A stretch of DNA of 64,000 nt from Coriaria nepalensis (GCA_027186245.1 CP114485.1:6262001-6326000), one strand, 5' to 3'. Numbered from the stretch's first letter, positions 26,361 through 40,394 are shown. Numbers and translations are program-made. The notes: generated by a model from the sequence alone, not told the origin.

Positions 26361-27347
26361 AAATCATGCCAATGAGTCACCTCCAGCAAAGGAATCATTT
26401 GAATGGGATTCGAACAAATTCCATCTTCGCAGTTCGAACATGAATTTCAAGCACAACATTCTAATGATCTTTGGGGAATATGTGTGCATCTGTTTTACCT
26501 CACAATCATGTGAATGAGTTCCCTCCAGCCAATGAATCATACGAATCGGATTCGAACAAATTCCCTCTTCGCACTTCGAACCTGAATTTCAAGCACAATA
26601 TTCTAATGATCTTTGAGGGATATGTGTGCATTTGTTTCACCTCAAAATCATGCCAATGTGTCTCCTCCAGCCAAGGAATCCTATGAATGTGATTCGAACA
26701 AATTCCATCTTCGCAGTTCGAACATGAATTTCAAGCACAACATTCTAATGATCTTTGAAGAATATGTGTGCATTTGTTTTACCTCACAATCATGTGAATG
26801 AGTTCCCTCCAGCCAATGAATCATACGAATGCGATTCGAACAAATTCCATCTTCGCATTTCGAACATGAATTTCAAGAACAACATTCTAATGATCTTTGA
26901 GGAATATGTGTGCATTTGTTTTACCTCACAATCATGTGAATGAGTTCCCTCCAGCCAATGAATCATACGAATGCGATTCGAACAAATTCCATCTTCGCAC
27001 TTCGAACATGAATTTCAGGCACAATTTTCTAATGATCTTTGAGGAATATGTGTGCATTTGTTTCACCTCAAAATCATGCCAATGAATCACCTCCAGCCAA
27101 GGAGTCATATGAATAGGATACAAATAAATTCCATCTTCGCACTTCGAACATGAATTTCAAGCACAATATTCTAATGATCTTCGAGGAATATGTGTGCATT
27201 TGTTTCACCTCAAAATCATGCCAATGAATCACCTCCAGCCAAGGAGTCATATGAATAGGATACAAATAAATTCCATCTTCGCACTTCGAACATGAATTTC
27301 AAGCATAACATTCTAATGATCTTTAAGGAATATGTGTGCATTTGTTT

Positions 27348-27395
27348 CACCTCAAAATCATGCCAGTGTGTCACCTCAAAATCATGCCAGTGTGT
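27348..27395 (+). repeat. 24-bp slippage duplication inside a monomer
   Basis: Two perfect tandem copies of a 24-bp piece, 27,348-27,371 and 27,372-27,395, starting CACCTCAAAATCATGCC and followed by CACCTC again. Normal units contain CACCTC twice, 24 bp apart (one reads CACCTCAAAA, the other CACCTCCAGC), so slippage between these 6-bp repeats explains the extra copy. Confidence 0.95.
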
Positions 27396-28102
27396 CACCT
27401 CAAGCCAAGGAATCCTATGAATGTGATTCGAACAAATTCCATCTTCGCAGTTCGAACATGAATTTCAGGCATAACATTCTAATGATCTTTGAGGAATATG
27501 TGTGCATTTGTTTCACCTCAAAAGCATGCCAATGAGTCACCTCCAGCCAAGGAATCATTTGAATGTGATTCGAACAAATTCCATCTTCGCACTTCGAACC
27601 TGAAATTTCAAACACAACATTCTAATAATCTTTGCGGGATATGTGTGCATTTGTTTCACCTCAAAATCATGCCAATGTGTCTCCTCCAGCCAAGGAATCC
27701 TATGAATGTGATTCGAACAAATTCCATCTTCGCAGTTCGAACATGAATTTCAAGCACAACATTCTAATGATCTTTGAGGAATATGTGTGCATTTGTTTTA
27801 CCTCACAATTATGTGAATGAGTTCCCTCCAGCCAATGAATCATACGAATGCGATTCGAACAAATTCCATATTCGCATTTCGAACATGAATTTCAAGAACA
27901 ACATTCTAATGATCTTTGAGGAATATATGTGCATTTGTTTTACCTCACAATCATGTGAATGAGTTCCCTCCAGCCAATGAATCATACGAATGGGATTCGA
28001 ACAAATTCCATCTTCGCACTTCGAACATGAATTTCAAGCAAAATATTCTAATGATCTTTGAGGAATATGTGTGCATTTGTTTCACCTCAAAATCATGCCA
28101 AT

Positions 28103-28138
28103 GAGTCACCTCCAGCCAATGAGTCACCTCCAGCCAAT
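28103..28138 (+). repeat. 18-bp tandem duplication inside a monomer
   Basis: GAGTCACCTCCAGCCAAT occurs twice in tandem, at 28,103-28,120 and 28,121-28,138, followed by GAGTCATATG. The local variant CCAATGAGTCATATG creates a CCAATGAGTC repeat 18 bp apart, which would favour slippage. Confidence 0.95.
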
Positions 28139-29637
28139 GAGTCATATGAATAGGATTCAAATAAATTCCATCTTCGCACTGCGAACATGAATTTCAAGCA
28201 TAACATTCTAATGATCTTTGAGGAATATGTGTACATTTGTTTCACCTCAAAATCATGCCAATGAGTCACCTCCAGCCAAGGAATCATTTGAATGGGATTC
28301 GAACAAATTCCATCTTCGCAGTTCGAACATGAATTTCAAGCACAACATTCTAATGATCTTTGGGGAATATGTGTGCATTTGTTTTACCTCACAATCATGT
28401 GAATGAGTTCCCTCCAGCCATTGAATCATACGAATGGGATTCGAACAAATTCCATCTTCGCACTTCGAACATGAATTTCAAGCACAATATTCTAATGATC
28501 TTTGAGGAATATGTGTGCATTTGTTTCACCTCAAAATCATGCCAATGAGTCACCTCCAGCCAAGGAGTCATATGAATAGGATTCAAATAAATTCCATCTT
28601 CGCACTTCGAAAATGAATTTCAAGCATAACATTCTAATGATCTTTGAGGAATATGTGTGCATTTGTTTCACCTCAAAATCATGCCAATGAGTCACCTCAA
28701 GCAAAGGAATCATTTAAATGGGATTCGAAAAAATTCCATCTTCGCACTACGAACATGAATTTCAAGCACAACATTCTAATTATCTTTGAGGGATATGTGT
28801 GCGTTTGTGTCACCTCAAAATCATGCCAATCTGTCACCTCCAGCCAAGGAATCCTATGAATATGATTCGAACAAATTCCATCTTCGCAGATCGAACATGA
28901 ATTTCAAGCACAACAGTCTAATGATCTTTGAGGAATATGTGTGCATTTGTTTTACCTCACAATCATGTGAATGAGTTCCCTCCAGCCAATAAATCATACG
29001 AATGCGATTCGAACAAATTCCATATTCGCATTTCGAACATGAATTTCAAGAACAACATTCTAATGATCTTTGAGGAATATATGTGCATTTGTTTTACCTC
29101 ACAATCATGTGAATGAGTTCCCTCCAGCCAATGAATCATACGAATGGGATTCGAACAAATTCCATCTTCGCACTTCGAACATGAATTTCAAGCAAAATAT
29201 TCTACTGATCTTTGAGGAATATGTGTGCATTTGTTTCACCTCAAAATCATGCCAATGAGTCACCTCCAGCCAAGGAGTCATATGAATAGGATTCAAATAA
29301 ATTCCATCTTCGCACTTCCAAAATCAATTTCAAGCATAACATTCTAATGATCTTTGAGGAATATGTGTGCATTTGTTTCACCTCAAAATCATGCCAATGA
29401 GTCACCTCCAGCCAAGGAATCATTTGAATGGGATTCGAAAAAATTCCATCTTTGCACTACGAACATGAATTTCAAGCACAACATTCTAATTATCTTTGAG
29501 GGATATGTGTGCATTTGTGTCACCTCAAAATCATGCCAATCTGTCACCTCCAGCCAAGGAATCCTATGAATGTGATTCGAACAAATTCCATCTTCGCAGA
29601 TCGAACATGAATTTCAAGCACAACAGTCTAATGATCT

Positions 29638-29826
29638 TTGAGGAATATGTGTACATTTGTTTCACCTCAAAATCATGCCAATGAGTCACCTCCAGCCAAG
29701 GAATCATTTGAATGGGATTCGAACAAAATCCATCTTCGCAGTTCGAACATGAATTTCAAGAACAACATTCTAATGATCTTTGAGGAATATATGTGCATTT
29801 GTTTTACCTCACAATCATGTGAATGA
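29638..29826 (+). repeat. Chimeric monomer joining two local lineages
   Basis: The left part (GTGTACATTTG, CAAGGAATCATTTGAATGGG, CTTCGCAGTTCGAAC) matches the unit starting near 28,218. The right part (TTTCAAGAACAACATTC, GAATATATGTGCATTTG, then TTTTACCTCACAATCATGTG) matches the unit near 29,040-29,110. The switch lies within about 29,735-29,760. This looks like an exchange or conversion endpoint inside a monomer. Confidence 0.75.
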
Positions 29827-30620
29827 GTTCCCTCCAGCCGATGAATCATACGAATGGGATTCGAACAAATTCCATCTTCGCACTTCGAACATGAATTTCA
29901 AGCAAAATATTCTAATGATCTTTGGGGAATATGTGTGCATTTGTTTCACCTCAAAATCATGCCAATGAGTCACCTCCAGCCAAGGAGTCATATGAATAGG
30001 ATTCAAATAAATTCCATCTTCGCACTTCGAACATGAATTTCAAGCATAACATTCTAATGATCTTTGAGGAATATGTGTGCATTTGTTTCACCTCAAAATC
30101 ATGCCAATGAGTCACCTCCAGCCAAGGAATCATTTGAATGGGATTCGAACAAATTCCATCTTCGCAGTTCGAACATGAATTTCAAGCACAACATTCTAAT
30201 GATCTTTAGGGAATATGTGTGCATTTGTTTTACCTCAAAATCATGCCAATGAGTCACCTCCAGCCAAGGAATCATTTTAATGGGATTCGAAAAAATTCCA
30301 TCTTCGCACTACGAACATGAATTTCAAGCACAACATTCTAATTATCTTTGAGGGATATGTGTGCATTTGTGGCACCTCAAAATCATGCCAATCTGTCACC
30401 TCCAGCCAAGGAATCCTATGAATGTGATTCGAACAAATTCCATCTTCGCAGTTCGAACATGAATTTCAAGCACAACATTCTAATGATCATTGAGGAATAT
30501 GTGTGCATTTGTTTTACCTCACAATCATGTGAATGAGTTCCCTCCAGCCAATGAATCATACGAATGCGATTCGAACAAATTCCATATTCGCATTTCGAAC
30601 ATGAATTTCAATCACAACAT

Positions 30621-33600
30621 TCTACTGATCTTTGAAGAATATGTGTGCATTTGTTTCACCTGAAAATCATGCCAATGAGTCACCTCCAGCCAAGGAGTCA
30701 TATGAAAGGGATTCGAACAAATTCCATCTTCGCACTTCGAACATAAATTTGAAGCACAACCTGCTAATGATCTTTGAGGGATATGTGTGCATTTGTTTAT
30801 CCTCAAAATCATACCAACGAGTCATCCCCAACCAAGGAGTCATCATACGAATGGGATTCGAACAAATTCCATCTTCGCACTACGGACATGAATTTGAAGA
30901 ACAACATTCTAATGATCTTTGAGAAATATGTGTTCATTTGTTTTACCTCACAATCCTGCCAATAAGTCATCTTCGGCCAAGAAGTCATATGAATGGGATT
31001 CGAACAAATTTCATCTTCGCAGTTCGAACATGAATTTCAAGCACAACATTCTGAAGATCTTTGAAGAATATGTGTGCATTTTTTTCACCTGAAAATTATG
31101 CCAATGAGTCATCTCCAGCCAAGGAGTCATATGAATGGGATTCGAACAAATTCCATCCTCGCATTTCGAACATGAATTTCAAGCACAACACTCTAATGAT
31201 CTTTGAGGAATATGTGTGCATTTTTTTCACCTCAAAATCATGCAAATGAGTCACGTCCATCCAAGGAATCATTTGAATGGGATTCGTACAAATTTCATCG
31301 TCGCACTTCGAACTTGAATTTCAAGCACAATATCCTAATGACCTTTGAGGAATATGTGTGCATTTGTTTCACCTCAAAATCATGCCAATGAGTTACCTCC
31401 AACCAAGGAGTCATACGAATGGGATTCGAACAAATTCCATTTTCGCACTACGTACATAAATTTCAAGCACAACATTCTAATGATCGTTGAGGAATATGTG
31501 TGCATTTGTTTTACCTCAAAATCATGTGAATGAGTTCCCTCCAGCCAAGGAGTCATATGAATGGGGTTCGAACAAATTCCATATTTGCAGTTCGAACATG
31601 AATTTCAAGCACAACATTCTAATGATCTTTGAGGTCATGTGTGCATTTGTTTTACCTCACAATCATGTGAATGAGTTCCCTCCAACCAATGAATCCTACA
31701 AATGGGATTCGCACAAATTCCATCTTCGCTCTTCGAACATGAATTTGAAGCACAACATGCTAACGACCTTTGAGGGATATGTGTGCATTTGTTTCACCTT
31801 AAAATCATGCCAATGACTCATCTCCAGCCAATGAGTCATACGAATGGGATTCGAACAAATTCCATCTTCACACTTCGAACATGAATTTCAAGCACAACAT
31901 TCTACTAATCTTTGAAGAATATGTGTGCATTTGTTTCACCTGAAAATCATGCCAATGAGTCACCTCCAGCCAAAGAGTCATATGAATGGGATCCGAACAA
32001 ATTCCATCTTCGCACTTCGAACATAAATTTGAAGCACAACCTGCTAATGATCTTTGAGGGATATGTGTGCATTTGTTTAACCTCAAAATCATGCCAATGA
32101 GTCATCCCCAACCAAGGAGTCATATGAATGGGATTCGGACAAATTCCATCTTCGCATTTCGAACATGAATTTCAAGCACAACATTCTAATGATCTTTGAG
32201 GAATATGTGTGCATTTGTTTCACCTAAAAATCATGCAAATGAGTCACGTTCAGCCAAGGAATCATTTGAATGGGATTCGTACAAATTTCATCGTCGCACT
32301 TCGAACTTGAATTTCAAGCGCAATATTCTAATGACCTTTGAGGAATATGTGTGCATTTGTTTCACCTCAAAATCATGCCAATGAGTCACCTCCAACCAAG
32401 GAGTCATACGAATGGGATTCGAACAAATTCCATCTTCGCACTACGTACATGAATTTCAAGCACAACATTCTAATGATCGTTGAGGAATATGTGTGCATTT
32501 GTTTTTCCTAAAAATCATGCCAATGAGTCATCTCCAGCCAAGGAGTCATATGAATGGGGTTCGAACAAATTCCGTATTTGCAGTTCGAACATGAATTTCC
32601 AGCACAACATTCTAATGATCTTTGAGGAATATGTGTGCATTTGTTTTACCTCACAATCATGTGAATGAGTTCCCTCCAACCAATGAATCATACAAATGGG
32701 ATTCGCACAAATTCGATCTTCGCACTTCGAACATGAATTTGAAGCATAACATGCTAACGACGTTTGAGGAATATGTGTGCATTTGTTTCACCTGAAAATC
32801 ATGCCAATGAGTCATCTCCAGCCAAGGAGTCATACGAATGGGATTCGAACAAATTCCATCTTCGCACTACGTACATGAATTTCAAGCACAACAGTCTAAT
32901 GATCTTTGAGGAATATGTGTGCATTTGTTTTACCTCACAATCATGTGAATGAGTTCCCTCCAGCCAATAAATCATACGAATGCGATTCGAACAAATTCCA
33001 TATTCGCATTTCGAACATGAATTTCAAGAACAACATTCTAATGATCTTTGAGGAATATATGTGCATTTGTTTTACCTCACAATCATGTGAATGAGTTCCC
33101 TCCAACCAATGAATCATACGAATGGGATTCGCACAAATTCGATCTTCGCACTTCGAACATGAATTTGAAGCATAACATGCTAACGACGTTTGAGGAATAT
33201 GTGTGCATTTGTTTCACCTGAAAATCAAGCCAATGAGTCATCTCCAGCCAAGGAGTCATATGAATGGGATTCGAACAAATTCCATCTTCGCATTTCGAAC
33301 ATGAATTTCAAGCACAACATTCTAATGATCTTTGAGGAATATGTGTGCATTTGTTTCACCTAAAAATCATGCAAATGAGTCACGTTCAGCCAAGGAATCA
33401 TTTGAATGGGATTCGTACTAATTTCATCGTCGCACTTCGAACTTGAATTTCAAGCGCAATATTCTAATGACCTTTGACGAATATGTGTGCATTTGATTCA
33501 CCTCAAAATCATGCAAATGAGTCATCTCCAGCCAAGGAGTCATATGAATGGGGTTCGAACAAATTCCGTATTTGTAGTTCGAACATGAATTTCCAGCACA

Positions 33601-34000
33601 ACATGCTAATGATCTTTGAGGAATATGTGTGCATTTGTTTTACCTCACAATCATGTGAATGAGTTCCCTCCAACCAACGAATCATACGAATGGGATTCGC
33701 ACAAACTCAATCTTCGCACTTCGAACATGAATTTGAAGCATAACATGCTAACGACGTTTGAGGAATATGTGTGCATTTGTTTCACCTCAAAATCATGCCA
33801 ATGAGTCATATCAAGCTAAGGAGTCATACGAACGGGATTCGAACAAATTCCATCTTCGCACTACGAACATGAATTTCAAGCATAACATTCTAATGATCTT
33901 TAAGGAATATGTGTGCATTTGTTTTACCTCAAAATCATGCCAATGAGTCATCTCCAGCCAAGGAGTCATATGAATGGGATTCGAACAAATTTTATCTTCG
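30621..34000 (+). repeat. 7- to 9-unit mosaic block
   Basis: Offsets seen are 1,280 bp (30,632 to 31,912), 993 bp (31,203 to 32,196, and 31,487 to 32,480), 994 bp (32,480 to 33,474) and 1,136 bp (32,196 to 33,332). Marks include CACGTTCAGCC or CACGTCCATCC units, CACTACGTACATG units, and CATGCTAACGAC units. One unit near 30,838 has a 3-bp gain (GAGTCATCATACG). Another near 31,635 has a 1-bp loss. The insertion-like patch at 32,887-33,110 is listed separately. Confidence 0.75.
32887..33110 (+). repeat. Conversion-like patch copied from about 4 kb upstream
   Basis: From CACAACAGTCTAATGATC to the next GAGTTCCCTCC region this stretch reads the same as about 28,910-29,133, including CCAATAAATCATACGAATGC and CATATTCGCATTTCGAAC. 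On the left it joins a CACTACGTACATG unit. On the right it rejoins a local type with CACAAATTCGATCTTCGC that is also present 426 bp upstream. Identity is confined to about 1.5 monomers. Confidence 0.8.
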
Positions 34001-37000
34001 CACATCGGACATGAATTTCAAGCACAACATTCTAATGATCTTTGAGGAATATGTGTGCATTTGTTTTACCTCACAATCATGTGCATGAGTTCCCTCCAGC
34101 CAATGAATCATACGAATGGGATTCGAACAAATTCCATCTTCGCACTTCGTATATGAATTTGAAGCACAATATTCTAATGATCTTTGAAGAATATGTGTGC
34201 TTTTGTTTCACCTCAAAATCATGCAAATGAGTCATCTCCAGCCAAGGAATCATTTGAATGGCATTCGAACAAATTTCATCATCGCACTTCGAACATGAAT
34301 TTCAGGCACAATATTCTAATTATCTTTGAGGAATATGTGTGCGTTTGTTTCACCTCAAAATCATGCAAATGAGTCACCTCCAGCCAAGGAATCATTTGAA
34401 TGGGATTCGAACAAATTCCATCTTCGCACTTCGAACATGAATTTCAAGCATAACATTCTAATGATCTTTGAGGAATATATGTGCATTTGTTTCACCTCAA
34501 AATCATGCCAATGAGTCTCCTCCAGCTAAGGAATCATTTGAATGGGATTCGAACAAATTCCATCTTCGCACTTTGAACATGAATTTCAAGCACCACATTC
34601 TAATGATCTTTGAGGAATATGTGTGCATTTCTTTTACCTCACAATCATGTGAATGAGTTCACTCCAGCCAATGAATCATACGAATGGGATTCGAACAAAT
34701 TCCATCTTCGCACTTCGAACATGAATTTCAAGCACAACATTCTAATGATTTTTGAAGAATATGTGTGCATTTGTTTCACCTCAAAATCACGCCAATGAGT
34801 CACCTCCAACCAAGGAGTCATACGAATGGGATTCGAACAAATTCCATCTTCGCACTACGTACATGAATTTCAAGCACAACATTCTAATGATCGTTGAGGG
34901 ATATGTGTGCATTTGTTTCACCTCAAAATCATGCCAATGAGTCATCTCCAGCAAAGGAGTCATACGAATGGGATTCGAACAAATTCCATCTTCGCACTTC
35001 GAACATGAATTTCAAGCACAACATTCTAATGATCTTTGAGGAATATGTGTGCATTTGTTTTACCTCATAATCATGTGAATGAGTTCCCTCCAGCCAATGA
35101 ATCATATGAATGGGATTCGCACAAATTCCATCTTTGCACTTCGAACATGAATTTGAAGCATCACATGCTAACGACCTTTGAGGGATATGTGTGCATTTGT
35201 TTCACCTCACAATCATGCCAACGAGTCATCTCCGGCCAAGGAGTCATATGAATGAGGTTCGAACAAATTCCATATTCGCAGTTCGAACATGAACTTCAAG
35301 CACAACATTCTAATGATCTTTGAGGAATATGTGTGCATTTGTTTTACCTCACAAGCATGTGAATGAGTTCACTCCAGCCAATGAATCATACGAATGGCAT
35401 TCGAACAAATTCCATCTTCGCACTTCTGACATGAATTTCGAGCACAACATTCTAATGATCTTTGAAGAATATGTGTGCATTTGTTTCACCTCAAAATCAT
35501 ACCAATGAGTCACCTCCAACCAAGGAGTCATACGAATGGGATTCGAACAAATTCTATCTTCGCACTACGTACATGAATTTCAAGCACAACATTCTAATGA
35601 TCGTTGAGGAATATGTGCGCATTTGTTTTTCCACAAAATCATGCCAATGAGTCATCTCCAGCCAATGAGTCATATGAATGGGGTTCGAACAAATTCCATA
35701 TTCGCAGTTCGAACATGAATTTCAAGCACAACATTCTAATGATCTTTGAGGAATATGTGTGCATTTGTTTTCCCTTACAATCATGTGAATGAGTTCCCTC
35801 CAGCCAAGGAATCCTTTGAACAGGATTCGTAAAAATTCCATCTTCTCACTTCGAACATGAATTTGAAGCACAACATGCTAATGGTCTTTGAGGGATATGT
35901 GTGCATTTGTTTCACCTCAAAATCATGCCAATGAGTCATCTCCAGCCAAGGAGTCATACGAATGGGATTCGAACAAATTCTATCTTCGCACAACGGATAT
36001 GAATTTCAAGCACAACATTCTAATGATCTTTGAGGAATATGTGTGCATTTGTTTTACCTCACAATCATGCCAATGAGTCATCTCCAGCCAAGGAGTCATA
36101 TGAATGGGGTTCGAACAAATTCCATAATCGTAGTTCGAACATGAATTTCAAGCACAACATTCTAATGATCTTTGAGGAATATGTGTGCATTTGTTTTACC
36201 TGACAATCATATGAATGAGTTCCCTCCAGCCAATGAATCATACGAATGGGATTAGAACGAATTTCATCTTCGCACTTCGTACTTGAATTTGAAGCACAAT
36301 ATTCTAATGATCTTTGAAGAATATGTGTGCTTTTGTTTCACCTCAAAATCATGCCAATGAGTCATCTCCACCCAAGGAGTCATACGAATGGGATTCGAAC
36401 AAATTCTATCTTCGCACAACGGACATGAATTTCAAGCACAACATTCTAATGATCTTTGAGGAATATGTGTGCATTTGTTTTACCTCACAATCATGCCAAT
36501 AGGTCATCTCCAGCCAAGGAGTCATATGAATGGGGTTCGAACAAATTCCATATTTGCAGTTCGAACATGAATTTCAAGCATAACATTCTTATGATCTTTG
36601 TGGAATATGTGTGCATTTGTTTTACCTCACAATCATATGAATGAGTTCCCTCCAGCCAATGAATCATACGAATGGGATTCGAACGAATTTCATCTTCGCA
36701 CTTCGTACATGAATTTGAAGCACAATATTTTAATGATCTTTGAAGAATATGTGTGCTTTTGTTTCACCTCAAAATCATGCAAATGAGTCATCTCCAGCCA
36801 AGGAATCATTTGAATGGGATTCGAACAAATTTCATCATCGCACTTCGAACATGAATTTCAAGCACAATATTCTAATTATCTTTGAGGAATATGTGTGCAT
36901 TTGTTTCACCTTAAAATCGTGCAAATGAGTCACCTCCAGCCAAGGAGTCATATGAATAGGATTTAAACAAATTCCATCTCCGCACTTCGATCATGAATTT

Positions 37001-40000
37001 CAAGCATAACATTCTAATGATCTTTGAGGAATATATGTGCATTTGTTTCACCTCAAAATCATGCCAATGAGTCACCTCCAGCCAAGGAATCATTTGAATG
37101 GGATTCGAACAAATTCCATCTTCGCACTTCGGACATGAGTTTCAAGCACAACATTCTAATGATCTTTGAGGAATATGTGTGCATTTGTTTCACCTCACAA
37201 TCACGTAAATGAGTTCCCACCGGCCATTGAGTCATATGAATGGGATTCGAACAAATTCCATTTTCGCACTTCGAACATGAATTTCGTGTACAACATGCTA
37301 ATGATCTTTCAAGGAGATGTGTGCATTTGTTTCACCTCAAAATCATGCCAATGAGTCACCTCCTGCCAAGGAGTCATCTGAATGGGATTCGAACAAATTT
37401 CATAATCGCACTTCGAACATGAATTTCAAGCACAATATTCTAATTATCTTTGAGGAATATGTGTGCATTTGTTTCACCTCAAAATCATGCAAATGAGTCA
37501 CCTCCAGCCAAGGAGTCATATGAATAGGATTTAAACAAATTCCATCTTCGCACTTCGAACATGAATTTCAAGCACAACATTCTAATGATCTTTGAGGAAT
37601 ATGTGTGCATTTTTTTTACCTCACAAGCATGTGAATGAGTTCACTCCAGCCAATGAATCATACGAATGGCATTCGAACAAATTTCCATTTTCTTACTTCG
37701 AACATGAATTTCGAGCACAGCATTCTAATGATCTTTGAAGAATATGTGTGCATTTGTTTCACCTCAAAATCATGCCAATGTGTCACCTCCAACCAAGGAG
37801 TCATACGAATGGGATTCGAAGAAATTCTATCTTCGCACTACGTACATGAATTTCAAGGACAACATTCTAATGATCGTTGAGGAATATGTGTTCATTTGTT
37901 TTTCCTCAAAATCATGCCAATGAGTCATCTCCAACCAAGGAGTCATATGAATGGGGTTCAAACAAATTCCATATTCGCAGTTCGAACATGAATTTCAAGC
38001 ACAACATTCTAATGATCTTTGAGGAATATGTGTGCATTTGTTTTACCTCACAAGCATGTGAATGAGTTTACTCCAGCCAATGAATCATACGAATGGCATT
38101 CGAACAAATTCCATCTTCGCACTTCGAACATGAATTTCGAGCACAACATTCTAATGATCTTTGAAGAATATGTGTGCATTTGTTTCACCTCAAAATCATG
38201 CCAATGAGTCACCTCCAGCCAAGGAGTCATCTGAATGGGATTCGAACAAATTCCATCTTCGCACTTCGAACATGAATTTCAAGCACACATTCTAATGATC
38301 TTTGAGGAATATGTGTGCATTTTTTTCACCTCAAAATCATGCCAATCAGTCACCTCCAGCCAAGGAATCCTATGAATGTGATTCGAACAAATTCCATCTT
38401 CGCAGTTCGAACATGAATTTCAAGCACAACAGTCTAATGATCTTTGAGGAATATGTGTGCATTTGTTTTACCTCAAAATCATACCAATGAGTCAGCTCCA
38501 ACCAAGGGGTCATACAAATGGGATTCGAACAAATTCTATCTTCGCACATCGGACATGAATTTCAAGCACAACATTCTAATGATCGTTGAGGAATATGTGT
38601 GCATTTGTTTTACCTCACAATCATGCCAATGAGTCATCTCCAGCCAAGAGTCATATGAATGGGGTTCGAGCAAATTCCATATTCGCAGTTCGAACATGAA
38701 TTTCAAGCACAACATTCTAATGATCTTTGACGAATATGTGTGCATTTGTTTTACCTCACAATCATGTGAATGAGTTCCCTCCAGCCAATGAATCATACGA
38801 ATGGGATTCGCACAAATTCCATCTTCGCACTTCGAACATGAATTTGAAGCATAACATACTAAGGACCTTTGAGGGATATGTGTGCATTTGTTTCACCTCA
38901 AAATCATGCCAATGTGTCATCTCCAGCCAAGGAGTCATACGAACGGGAATCGAACAAATTCTATCTTCGCACATCGGACATGAATTTCAAGCACAACATT
39001 CTAATGATCTTTGAGGAATATGTGTGCATTTGTTTTACCTCACAATCATGCCAATGAGTCATCTCCAGCCAAGAGTCATATGAATGGGGTTCGAGCAAAT
39101 TCCATATTCGCAGTTCGAACATGAATTTCAAGCACAACATTCTAATGATCTTTGAGGAATATGTGCGCATTTGTTTTACCTCTTAATCATGTGAATGAGT
39201 TCCCTCCAGCCAATGAATCATACGAATGGGATTCGAACGAATTTCATCTTCGCACTTCGTACATGAATTTGAAGCACAATATTCTAATGATCTTTGAAGA
39301 ATATGTGTGCTTTTGTTTCACCTCAAAATCATGCAAATGAGTCATCTCCAGCCAAGGAATCATTTGAATGGGATTCGAACAAATTTCATCATCGCACTTC
39401 GAACATGAATTTCATGCACAATATTCTAATTATCTTTGAGGAATATGTGTGCATTTGTTTCACCTCAAAATCATGCAAATGAGTCACCTCCAGCCAAGGA
39501 GTCATATGAATAGGATTTAAACAAATTCCATCTTCGCACTTCGAACATGAATTTCAAGCATAACATTCTAATGATCTTTGAGGAATATATGTGCATTTGT
39601 TTTACCTCAAAATGATGCCAATGAGTCACCTCCAGCCAAGGAATCATTTGAATGGGATTCGAACAAATTCCATCTTCGCACTTCGAACATGAATTTCAAG
39701 CACAACATTCTAATGATCTTCGAAGAATATGTGTGCATTTGTTTCACCTCAAAATCATGCTAATGAGTCACCTCCAACCAAGGAGTCATACGAATGGGAT
39801 TCGAACAAATTCCATCTTCGCACTACGTACATGAATTTCAAGCACAAAATTCTAATGATCATTGAGGAATATGTGTGCATTTGTTTTTCCTCAAAATCAT
39901 GCCAATGAGTCATCTCCAGCCAAGGAGTCATACGAATGGGATTCGAACAAATTTCATCTTCGCACTTTAAACATGAATTTGAAGCACAATATTCTAATGA

Positions 40001-40394
40001 TCTTTGAAGAATATGTGTGCTTTTGTTTCACCTCAAAATCATGCAAATGAGTCATCTCCAGCCAAGGAATCATTTGAATGGGATTCGAACAAATTTCATC
40101 ATCGCACTTCGAACATGAATTTCCAGCACAATATTCTAATTATCTTTGAGGGATATGTGTGCATTTGTTTCACCTCAAAATCATGCAAATGAGTCACCTC
40201 CAGCCAAGGAGTCATATGAATAGGATTTAAACAAATTCCATCTTCGCACCTCGAACATGAATTTCAAGCATAACATTCTAATGATCTTTGAGAAATATAT
40301 GTGCATTTGTTTCACCTGAAAATCATGCCAATGAGTCACCTCCAGCCAAGGAATCATTTGAATGGGATTCGAACAAATTCCATCTTCGCACTTC
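34001..40394 (+). repeat. Mosaic region with 18-unit spacing and 3- and 5-unit repeats
   Basis: Units of the CTTCGTACATGAATTTGAAG or TGTGCTTTTGTTTCACC type recur near 34,042-34,370, 36,598-36,930 and 39,152-39,480, at 2,556 and 2,554 bp spacing (18 units). Between them the order is shuffled: 35,320 matches 38,019 (+2,699), while 35,462-35,790 matches 37,735-38,060 (+2,273). Shorter repeats are 426 bp at 35,888/36,314, 425 bp at about 38,540/38,965, and 710 bp at 39,294/40,004. No homogeneous array remains and nothing non-satellite is present. Confidence 0.7.
38536..39170 (+). repeat. 3-monomer tandem duplication, 425 bp
   Basis: About 38,540-38,745 is repeated at about 38,965-39,170. Both copies share the 1-bp loss AGCCAAGAGTCATATG and GGGTTCGAGCAAATTCC. 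The period of 425 (3 x 142 - 1) is explained by that loss. Minor differences (GATCGTTGAGG against GATCTTTGAGG) show it is not brand new. Confidence 0.8.

Larger units (their letters stand above)
26361..30620 (+). repeat. Mosaic block with 5-, 6-, 7- and 8-unit offsets
   Basis: Units with CACAATCATGTGAATGAG and CATACGAATG alternate with units of the GCCAATGAGTCACC type. Clear offsets are 1,019 bp (26,613 to 27,632), 1,154 bp (27,774 to 28,928), 710 bp (28,644 to 29,354 and 29,070 to 29,780) and 852 bp (29,496 to 30,348). Adjacent near-identical unit pairs occur at about 26,755-27,038 and 27,080-27,363. Two slippage duplications (24 bp and 18 bp) and a chimeric unit lie inside and are listed separately. 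Confidence 0.75.
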
